DNA of 11,355 bases, from contig PKYZ01000087.1 of assembly GCA_003132865.1 (NCBI GenBank), forward strand, positions 1 through 11,355. Direction: 5' to 3'. Made by a program: the position numbers and the translations under genes. Below are positions 6,576 through 11,355 of this stretch, piece after piece; positions within the stretch are counted from its first letter, which is position 1; each line of letters begins with the position of its first letter. Source of the DNA: Bryobacterales bacterium. GTDB taxonomy: Bacteria > Acidobacteriota > Terriglobia > Bryobacterales > Bryobacteraceae. Under the pieces are notes generated by a model that saw only the letters and a list, made by a program, of their open reading frames with translations, made no database searches and was not told where the DNA came from.

Positions 6576-7118
6576 ATGGCAGCACGACTGAAGCAACACT
6601 ACGCAAAGACGGTCGTCCCGGCGCTCACGAAGGAGTTCGGGTACAAGAACGTGATGGCGGTGCCGAAACTGGCGAAGATTTCGGTCAACGTCGGCTTGGG
6701 CGAAGCCACGCAGAACGCCAAACTGATGGATGGCGCGGTCACCGAGTTGGGCCAGATCGCCGGCCAGAAGCCGGTGGTGACCAAGGCGCGCAAATCCATC
6801 GCCGCGTTCAAACTGCGCGAAGGCATGGCCATCGGATGCATGGTGACGCTGCGCGGCGACCGCATGTACGAGTTTTTCGACCGGCTGGTGAACGTGGCGC
6901 TGCCCCGCGTACGGGACTTCCGCGGCGTCTCCAGCAAGTCGTTCGATGGCCGCGGCAATTACACGCTGGGCATTCGCGAGCAGTTGATTTTTCCGGAAAT
7001 CGATTACGCCAAGGTGGAGAAGACCAAGGGGATGAATATCTCCATCACCACCTCCGCGCGCACCGATGCGGAGGGCATGGCCCTGCTGAAACAGATGGGC
7101 ATGCCATTCCGGCAGTAA
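6576..7118 (+). CDS. rplE: 50S ribosomal protein L5
   Basis: L5 carries 5S rRNA to the central protuberance and contacts P-site tRNA. The 180-residue protein has the usual length and motifs: [16 protein letters not shown] (29-44), [21 protein letters not shown] (63-83), the P-loop region [34 protein letters not shown] (109-142) and the end [14 protein letters not shown]. It starts 3 nt after rplX. In E. coli, S8 represses spc mRNA at the L5 start; no equivalent structure can be judged by eye here. A 20-nt purine-rich spacer leads to rpsN. Confidence 0.98.
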   Translation: MAARLKQHYAKTVVPALTKEFGYKNVMAVPKLAKISVNVGLGEATQNAKLMDGAVTELGQIAGQKPVVTKARKSIAAFKLREGMAIGCMVTLRGDRMYEFFDRLVNVALPRVRDFRGVSSKSFDGRGNYTLGIREQLIFPEIDYAKVEKTKGMNISITTSARTDAEGMALLKQMGMPFRQ

Positions 7119-7138
7119 GGGAGAGAAAGAAAGAAATC

Positions 7139-7375
7139 ATGGCCACCACCGCCAAGAGAGCCAAAGATCTGAGACTGGAGAAGGTCCAGCGCGCCAAAAT
7201 GCTGGAGGACGTCAAGGCCGGCAAGAAGCCGAAGCAGGACTGCAAGCACCGCAACCGCTGCTGGCGCTGCGGAAGGCCGCGCGCGTTTCTGCGCAAGTTC
7301 GGCATCTGCCGGCTGTGCTTCCGCCAACTGGCGCTGAACGGGGAAATCCCCGGCGTCACGAAGGCGAGCTGGTGA
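7139..7375 (+). CDS. rpsN: 30S ribosomal protein S14, zinc-binding type
   Basis: S14 is in the 30S head next to S3 and S10. Two CxxC pairs (CWRC at 41-44, CRLC at 57-60) with [13 protein letters not shown] between them, and the end [18 protein letters not shown], mark the short zinc (C+) form. The classical zinc form is 61 residues; this one is 78 because the N-terminal part is longer and unlike the usual MAKK..KF.VR. Residues 1-34 are Lys-rich ([20 protein letters not shown], then [11 protein letters not shown]) and partly resemble the N-terminal helix of long S14 proteins. An extra Cys35 precedes the zinc motif. I chose the ATG at 7139 because it has a purine-rich GGGAGAG upstream (from 7119) and no in-frame alternative comes close to the usual 61-residue length. 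Confidence 0.96.
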   Translation: MATTAKRAKDLRLEKVQRAKMLEDVKAGKKPKQDCKHRNRCWRCGRPRAFLRKFGICRLCFRQLALNGEIPGVTKASW

Positions 7376-7403
7376 GAGCCAAAGGAAGAGTTGGAGGGCA
7401 GGA

Positions 7404-7799
7404 ATGACAAGTGACCCTATCGCCGACATGCTTACGCGGGTGCGCAACGCCATTCGCGCGCGCCACCCCAAAGTGGATGTGCCGGCTTCCAAGCTGAAGA
7501 CGGAGATCGCCCGCATTCTGAAGGAAGAGGGCTACATCCAGAACTTCAAGGTCGCCGAAGAAGGCCCCAAGAAGACCATCAAGATCTATTTGAAATACAG
7601 CACCGGCAACGCGCCGGTGATTTCGAATATCGAGCGCATCTCGCGGCCGGGCTGCCGGGTGTACGTCGGGCAGCAGGATATTCCGCGCGTGTTGGGCGGC
7701 TTGGGAATCAACATTCTCACCACGCCGCGCGGCGTGATGACCGGGCGCGACGCGCACAAAGAGAAGATCGGCGGAGAGTTGCTGTGCCGCGTTTGGTAG
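7404..7799 (+). CDS. rpsH: 30S ribosomal protein S8
   Basis: S8 binds the central domain of 16S rRNA; in E. coli it also represses the spc operon. The 131-residue protein starts with [16 protein letters not shown] (4-19) and ends with the signature [30 protein letters not shown] (102-131). The family usually has STSxG(V/I)M(T/S) in this region; here the first residues are TTPRG, a common variant. Its length is normal. The 28-nt spacer before it contains GGAGGG (about 7392), a strong Shine-Dalgarno. A 68-nt gap with two hairpins follows. Confidence 0.98.
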   Translation: MTSDPIADMLTRVRNAIRARHPKVDVPASKLKTEIARILKEEGYIQNFKVAEEGPKKTIKIYLKYSTGNAPVISNIERISRPGCRVYVGQQDIPRVLGGLGINILTTPRGVMTGRDAHKEKIGGELLCRVW

Positions 7800-7807
7800 C
7801 TTGTGGG

Positions 7808-7843
7808 GCAGGCCCCCGGCCTGCGGCGGCCTCTCAGGCCGCC
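7808..7843 (+). repeat. Two back-to-back perfect hairpins in rpsH-rplF gap
   Basis: Two adjacent perfect inverted repeats touch without a spacer. The first is GCAGGCC (7808-7814) with GGCCTGC (7818-7824) around CCC. The second is GGCGGCCT (7825-7832) with AGGCCGCC (7836-7843) around CTC. They start 8 nt after the rpsH stop and end well before the AAAGG (7854-7858) serving rplF. TTGCCTTTA follows, which is not a T-tract, so intrinsic termination is unlikely. The tandem arrangement of two GGCC-centred hairpins resembles the dispersed palindromic units found between genes in some bacteria. Confidence 0.88.
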
Positions 7844-7867
7844 TTGCCTTTACAAAGGTTTTGAACT

Positions 7868-8404
7868 ATGTCTCGAATAGGTAAGAAGCCGATTCCCCTG
7901 CCGAAAGGGGTCAAGGTGCAGATCGGCGATCAACTGGAAGTGACCGGACCCAAAGGCGCCTTGACGGTGCCGATTCCGGGCGGCGTGCACTTTAAGCAGG
8001 CCGATGGCCGCCTCGACGTGGTGCGCGACAGCGATAAGTACAGCGCGCTGCACGGGCTCACGCGCGCTCTGGCCGCCAATGCCGTGCAGGGCGTTTCCAC
8101 CGGCTTCACCCGGGAACTGGACATCGTGGGCATCGGCTATCGCGCCGACGTCAAGGGCAAAATCGCCACCTTCACGCTAGGCTATTCGCACGCCATCGAG
8201 GTGCTGTTGCCGGATGGCGTGGACCTGAAGATCGATAAGCAGACGCACCTGGTGCTGAGCGGCTATGACAAGCAGATGGTGGGTCAGGTGGCGGCCAACA
8301 TTCGCGCGCTGCGCAAGCCGGATCCCTACAAGAATAAGGGCGTCCGCTATACGGGCGAGCGGTTGCGCAAGAAGGTCGGCAAGACTGGGGCGAGTGCGAA
8401 ATGA
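7868..8404 (+). CDS. rplF: 50S ribosomal protein L6
   Basis: L6 binds the base of the sarcin-ricin region of 23S rRNA and is needed in late assembly. The 178-residue protein has the normal length, with the start [15 protein letters not shown] (1-15), two homologous halves, [20 protein letters not shown] (75-94), and the diagnostic C-terminal [11 protein letters not shown] (151-161). The ATG has AAAGG at 7854-7858, 9 nt upstream. Its stop overlaps the start of rplR (ATGA, 8401-8404), implying coupling. It is preceded by the double hairpin described separately. Confidence 0.98.
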   Translation: MSRIGKKPIPLPKGVKVQIGDQLEVTGPKGALTVPIPGGVHFKQADGRLDVVRDSDKYSALHGLTRALAANAVQGVSTGFTRELDIVGIGYRADVKGKIATFTLGYSHAIEVLLPDGVDLKIDKQTHLVLSGYDKQMVGQVAANIRALRKPDPYKNKGVRYTGERLRKKVGKTGASAK

Positions 8405-8760
8405 TCCACGTAACTCAAAAGAATGAGATCCGCCAGCGGATTCACGAGCGCATCCGGCACAAGGTGCGCGGCACCGCCGAGCGGCCGCGGCTGGCGGTGT
8501 TCCGCAGCCTGACTAACATCTACGTGCAGGTGATTGACGATTCCCAAGGCGCTACGCTGGTGTCGGCTTCGACCATTGAAAAGGGCAAGCGCACCGCCGG
8601 CGGCAATCTGGCCGCGGCCAAGACGGTCGGCAAACTGGTCGCCGAGCGGGCCAAGGAAAAGGGAATTCAGAAGGTGGTGTTCGATCGCGGCGGCTATATT
8701 TATCACGGCCGGGTGAAGGCCCTGGCGGACGCGGCGCGGGAAGCCGGACTGGAGTTCTGA
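8401..8760 (+). CDS. rplR: 50S ribosomal protein L18
   Basis: L18 binds 5S rRNA and joins it to the central protuberance together with L5. The 119-residue product has [20 protein letters not shown] (28-47) and the family end [28 protein letters not shown] (92-119), both diagnostic. The N-terminal basic region is short, as in many bacteria. It overlaps rplF by 4 nt at its start and rpsE by 1 nt at its end (TGATG, 8758-8762), so rplF, rplR and rpsE form a translationally coupled trio. Confidence 0.98.
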   Translation: MIHVTQKNEIRQRIHERIRHKVRGTAERPRLAVFRSLTNIYVQVIDDSQGATLVSASTIEKGKRTAGGNLAAAKTVGKLVAERAKEKGIQKVVFDRGGYIYHGRVKALADAAREAGLEF

Positions 8761-9272
8761 TGGCAGCAAAAACGGTAAAACGCATCGATCCGCAGACGCT
8801 CAATTTGAAAGAGCAGGTGGTGTCGATCAATCGCGTGACCAAGGTGGTCAAAGGCGGCAAGAACCTGAGCTTCTCCGCGCTGGTGGTGATCGGAGACCCG
8901 GGCGCCAAAGTGGTGGGCTTCGGCGTGGGCAAAGCCAAGGAAGTGCCGTCGGCCATTCGCAAAGGCATCGAAGCGGCCAAGAAGAATCTGCGCAAGATAC
9001 ATATACTGGGGACCACCATTCCGCACCAGTCGCTGGGCCGATTCGGCAGCGGCCTGGTGCTGCTGAAGCCGGCTCCGGAAGGGACCGGCGTGATCGCCGG
9101 CGGACCGGTGCGCGCGGTGATCACGGCGGCGGGCATCCCCAACGTGCTGACGAAATCCATCGGCACGCACAACCCGCACAACGTAGTGAAGGCCACCATC
9201 GTGGCGCTCGAGCAACTGCGCGACAAGAACGAAGTAGCCGAGATGCGGGGCCTGGCAGTCGACAAACTTTAA
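8760..9272 (+). CDS. rpsE: 30S ribosomal protein S5
   Basis: S5 lies at the mRNA entry channel and affects decoding accuracy. The 170-residue protein has the N-terminal double-stranded RNA binding-like domain with [23 protein letters not shown] (24-46) and [25 protein letters not shown] (52-76). The C-terminal domain includes [34 protein letters not shown] (112-145). The loop around residues 24-35, where spectinomycin resistance changes occur in other species, looks normal. The start codon shares one base with the rplR stop. The downstream gap of 117 nt holds the longest repeat in the window. Confidence 0.98.
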   Translation: MAAKTVKRIDPQTLNLKEQVVSINRVTKVVKGGKNLSFSALVVIGDPGAKVVGFGVGKAKEVPSAIRKGIEAAKKNLRKIHILGTTIPHQSLGRFGSGLVLLKPAPEGTGVIAGGPVRAVITAAGIPNVLTKSIGTHNPHNVVKATIVALEQLRDKNEVAEMRGLAVDKL

Positions 9273-9277
9273 GACGG

Positions 9278-9374
9278 AACCACAGATGGACACATATGCA
9301 CACAGATAAGAGCAAAACCCAAGCGACCGTTCTTCTTGGTCTTCATCTGCGTTTATCTGTGTTCATCTGTGGTT
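9278..9374 (+). repeat. Inverted 10-nt-period repeat in rpsE-rpmD gap
   Basis: Two arms of three 10-nt units face each other. Left: ACCACAGATG (9279), GACACATATG (9289), CACACAGATA (9299). Right: CATCTGCGTT (9344), TATCTGTGTT (9354), CATCTGTGGT (9364). By my alignment 24 of 30 positions of the left arm match the reverse complement of the right arm. The outer 16 bp (9278-9293 with 9359-9374) pair with only one G-U. The loop between the arms (9309-9343) is not repetitive. The element starts 5 nt after the rpsE stop and ends right at the AAAGG of rpmD. From memory, words such as TTCATCTGTGGTT are found scattered between genes in many environmental bacteria. Confidence 0.9.
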
Positions 9375-9379
9375 AAAGG
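9375..9379 (+). promoter_or_regulatory. Shine-Dalgarno site of rpmD
   Basis: AAAGG abuts the right arm of the repeat and is 10 nt before the ATG at 9390. It argues against the far-upstream TTG at 9336, which lies inside the repeat, and against the ATG at 9399 (19 nt away). Confidence 0.65.
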
Positions 9380-9389
9380 TTTTGTTTTT

Positions 9390-9569
9390 ATGGATGGCAT
9401 GATTAAGATCAAGCTGTATCGCAGTCCGATCTGCACGCCGAAGAAGCACAAGCGCGTGGTGCTTGGGTTGGGGCTTCGCAAGCTCAATCAAGTCGTGGTG
9501 CGGCCGGATTCGCCCGTCTTCCGCGGCATGGTCAAGAAAGTCCCGCATCTGCTGAAGGTAGTGGAATAG
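9390..9569 (+). CDS. rpmD: 50S ribosomal protein L30
   Basis: L30 is a small, non-universal 50S protein. The product from the ATG at 9390 is 59 residues, the normal size, and holds the family signature over about 24-56: VLGLGLRKLNQVVVRPDSPVFRGMVKKVPHLLKV. The start MIKIKLYRSPI (4-14) matches the usual KIKITLVRSPI. The frame stays open upstream to a TTG at 9336, but that part is translated repeat DNA and is not family-like, so I exclude it. The ATG at 9399 is a possible alternative start that would remove MDG. rplO follows after 10 nt. Confidence 0.96.
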   Translation: MDGMIKIKLYRSPICTPKKHKRVVLGLGLRKLNQVVVRPDSPVFRGMVKKVPHLLKVVE

Positions 9570-9579
9570 GAGCGAGCGT

Positions 9580-10038
9580 ATGAATCTTAGCGGATTGAAA
9601 CCCCCCGCCGGGCAGAAGCACGTGCGCAAGCGTATCGGGCGCGGTATGGGATCGGGCCACGGCAAGACCGCCACCCGCGGCAGCAAGGGACAGCGGGCCG
9701 GCACCGGCTTCGGCCAGAAGCGCGGCTTCGAGGGCGGCCAGATGCCGCTGCACCGCCGCTTGCCCAAGCGCGGTTTTACGAATATCTTTAAGAAGCAGTA
9801 CGCAATCATTAATCTGGACAGACTGGAGAAACTGGACGGGGACACGTTCACACCCGACCACCTCCTCGAGCACGGCGTCATCAAGAAACTCCACGAGGGG
9901 TTGAAGGTCCTGGGATCCGGCCAGTTGACGCGCAAACTGCGGGTGGAAGCGCACCTGTTTTCGAAGTCGGCGCTCGAGAAGATTCAAGCGGCCGGCGGTG
10001 AAGCGGTCGTAATCGGCGGCACTGAGCCGCGCGCGTAA
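9580..10038 (+). CDS. rplO: 50S ribosomal protein L15
   Basis: L15 is a late-assembly protein with a long basic N-terminal extension that runs into the 50S core. The 152-residue product has LSGLKPPAGQKHVRKRIGRG (3-22), GSGHGKTATRGSKGQRAG (24-41) and FEGGQMPLHRRLPKRGF (50-66). The C-terminal signature is LRVEAHLFSKSALEKIQAAGGEAVVI (120-145). Its length is normal (E. coli 144). An AGGAG lies just before the ATG, overlapping the rpmD stop region. It is the last ribosomal gene before secY, the usual order. Confidence 0.98.
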   Translation: MNLSGLKPPAGQKHVRKRIGRGMGSGHGKTATRGSKGQRAGTGFGQKRGFEGGQMPLHRRLPKRGFTNIFKKQYAIINLDRLEKLDGDTFTPDHLLEHGVIKKLHEGLKVLGSGQLTRKLRVEAHLFSKSALEKIQAAGGEAVVIGGTEPRA

Positions 10039-10064
10039 GCAAGCGGTTTGGAAGCGAAGGAACC

Positions 10065-11355
10065 ATGAAGTTTTTTGAAGCGTTCGCCAACGTATTTCGC
10101 ATTCCCGATCTGCGCAAGCGAGTCTTGTTCACCCTCGCCATGCTGGCGGTCTACCGCCTGGGCGGCCACATTCCTACGCCGGGCATCAACATAGGCCGGT
10201 GGGAAGACTTCCTCAGCCGCAATGCCGGCGGCATCTTCGGCTTCTTCGACCTGTTCGCGGGCGGCAACATCCGAAGGTTCACCATCTTCGCTTTGGGCAT
10301 CATGCCCTATATCACGGCCTCCATCATCCTGCAGCTCCTCACGGTGGTGGTGCCTACGCTGGAGAAGCTCCAAAAAGAAGGCGAGTTGGGCCGCCGTAAG
10401 ATTACCCAGTGGACCCGCTATCTGACCATTGCCCTCTCCATCGTCCAATCGTTCGGCATCGCGCAAGGATTGCAGCACAGTAACGGCGGCTTCGTCACCA
10501 ACCCGGGCTGGGGATTCGTACTGATGACCATCATCTCGCTGACCACCGGCACGGCGTTCATCATGTGGCTCGGCGAGCAGATCAGCGATCGCGGCATCGG
10601 CAACGGCATGTCGCTCATTATCTTTGCCGGGATCGTGGTGGGGCTGCCCAACGCCATCTCCAACATCTACCGGAATACGTTCATCACGCGCGAGTGGGGC
10701 GTGTTCCAAATGCTGGCCATCCTGATCATGATGGTGGGGGTGGTGGCCTTTATCGTACTGGTGGAGCGCGGCGAACGGCGCATTCCGGTGCAGTACGCCA
10801 AGCGCGTGGTGGGGCGGCGCGTGATGGGCGGCCAGTCCACGCACATGCCGCTAAAAGTTAATGCCGGCGGCGTCATTCCGGTGATTTTCGCTTCCTCGAT
10901 TCTGGCTTTCCCGCAGACCCTGGCCGGCGTGCCTTTCGTTAAGAACATGCCCTGGCTGAGCAACACACTGGCCTCCATCCGGCACGGCGAACCGCTCTAC
11001 TACGTGCTGTTCGTGGCGGGCATCATTTTCTTCTGTTTCTTTTACGTATCCATCATCTTCAACCCCAATGAAGCCGCCGACAACATGCGCAAATACGGCG
11101 GATTTATCCCCGGCATCCGTCCGGGACGCAATACGGCCGAGTACATGAACGCCATCCTGACCAAGATCACGGTGGTGGGCGGAATCTATCTGGCGATCCT
11201 GTGCCTGATTCCGGACATCATGATTTCCGGAATCAAGCTCCAACATCTGCCTTTGCTCGGGAATTTCATGGACGCTTACGCGCCCCGCTTCCTGCTGGAA
11301 GGGTTGAACGTGAACTTTTACTTTGGCGGCACATCGCTGCTGATCGTGGTGGGCG
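10065..11355 (+). CDS. secY: Protein translocase subunit SecY (partial at 3')
   Basis: SecY is the pore of the SecYEG channel that moves proteins across or into the cytoplasmic membrane. 430 residues are visible and the frame is open at the window edge. Family motifs in order: N-terminal FRIPDLRKRVLFTLAMLAVYRLGGHIPTPG (11-40), the plug GGIFGFFDLFAGGNI (55-69), RFTIFALGIMPYITASIILQLL (71-92), GTAFIMWLGEQISDRGIGNGMSLIIF (162-187), the cytoplasmic loop with ERRIPVQYAKR (237-247), IPGIRPGRNTAEYMNAILTKIT (348-369) and FYFGGTSLLIVVG (418-430), the start of the last helix. About 35 residues are missing. The periplasmic segment before that helix (about 385-417) looks longer than in E. coli. The ATG is preceded by AAGGA (10057-10061) at a short spacing of 3 nt. 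Confidence 0.98.
   Translation, partial: MKFFEAFANVFRIPDLRKRVLFTLAMLAVYRLGGHIPTPGINIGRWEDFLSRNAGGIFGFFDLFAGGNIRRFTIFALGIMPYITASIILQLLTVVVPTLEKLQKEGELGRRKITQWTRYLTIALSIVQSFGIAQGLQHSNGGFVTNPGWGFVLMTIISLTTGTAFIMWLGEQISDRGIGNGMSLIIFAGIVVGLPNAISNIYRNTFITREWGVFQMLAILIMMVGVVAFIVLVERGERRIPVQYAKRVVGRRVMGGQSTHMPLKVNAGGVIPVIFASSILAFPQTLAGVPFVKNMPWLSNTLASIRHGEPLYYVLFVAGIIFFCFFYVSIIFNPNEAADNMRKYGGFIPGIRPGRNTAEYMNAILTKITVVGGIYLAILCLIPDIMISGIKLQHLPLLGNFMDAYAPRFLLEGLNVNFYFGGTSLLIVVG

Noticed and set aside
7808..7850. Possible intrinsic terminator after rpsH.
   Set aside because: The hairpins are strong, but the bases after them (TTGCCTTTA) do not form a T-tract, and rplF follows as part of the same conserved operon.
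9336..9389. N-terminal extension of L30 from a TTG start at 9336.
   Set aside because: The added residues are translated repeat DNA. The family length and the AAAGG at 9375-9379 both favour the ATG at 9390.
9984..10844. A 286-codon open frame on the minus strand opposite rplO and secY.
   Set aside because: It overlaps clear SecY coding sequence, has no motif, and has a His/Asp/Arg bias typical of antisense GC-rich reading.
1..11355. A novel defence, toxin or biosynthetic system hidden in the cluster.
   Set aside because: All coding sequence is accounted for by tuf, 21 ribosomal genes and secY in canonical order. No extra gene is inserted, so the novelty is limited to the intergenic repeats and the S3 tail.

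Overview
This window is a nearly complete bacterial S10-spc ribosomal protein cluster, entirely on the + strand. It begins inside the 3' end of tuf (EF-Tu) and runs in the classical order: rpsJ, rplC, rplD, rplW, rplB, rpsS, rplV, rpsC, rplP, rpmC, rpsQ, rplN, rplX, rplE, rpsN, rpsH, rplF, rplR, rpsE, rpmD, rplO. It ends inside secY, about 35 codons before the usual end of that gene. No member is missing, duplicated, broken or moved. I see no RNA gene, mobile element, CRISPR array or non-ribosomal accessory gene.

The DNA is GC-rich. The zinc-finger S14, the L24 with two CxxC pairs, the long charged/proline-rich S3 tail and the style of the intergenic repeats suggest an environmental bacterium. 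Acidobacteriota (a Solibacter-like lineage) is my best guess. It rests on remembered family resemblance, not on a search, and is only moderately secure.

Layout. 1-168 is the tuf tail. 176-5765 is the S10 half (S10, L3, L4, L23, L2, S19, L22, S3, L16, L29, S17). 5840-10038 is the spc half (L14, L24, L5, S14, S8, L6, L18, S5, L30, L15). 10065-11355 is secY, the membrane channel through which new membrane and secreted proteins pass. Most genes abut or overlap (ATGA at rplD/rplW and rplF/rplR, TGATG at rplR/rpsE), so translational coupling and one long transcript are likely. tuf and rpsJ are only 7 nt apart, so there is no room there for an E. coli-type S10 leader.

The notable feature lies in the gaps. 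Of the 22 gene junctions, 17 are overlaps or gaps of at most 28 nt, and five are gaps of 68-125 nt. Each of the five long gaps holds a different small palindromic repeat. In four of them short units are repeated in register (periods 8, 7, 7 and 10 nt), and in three of those four the units form two facing arms; the fifth gap holds two back-to-back perfect hairpins. In every case the repeat starts 0-8 nt after the upstream stop codon and ends before the downstream ribosome binding site. The other unusual feature is a roughly 128-residue low-complexity tail on ribosomal protein S3, encoded by two micro-repeat tracts. The remaining genes look like ordinary, well-conserved housekeeping genes.
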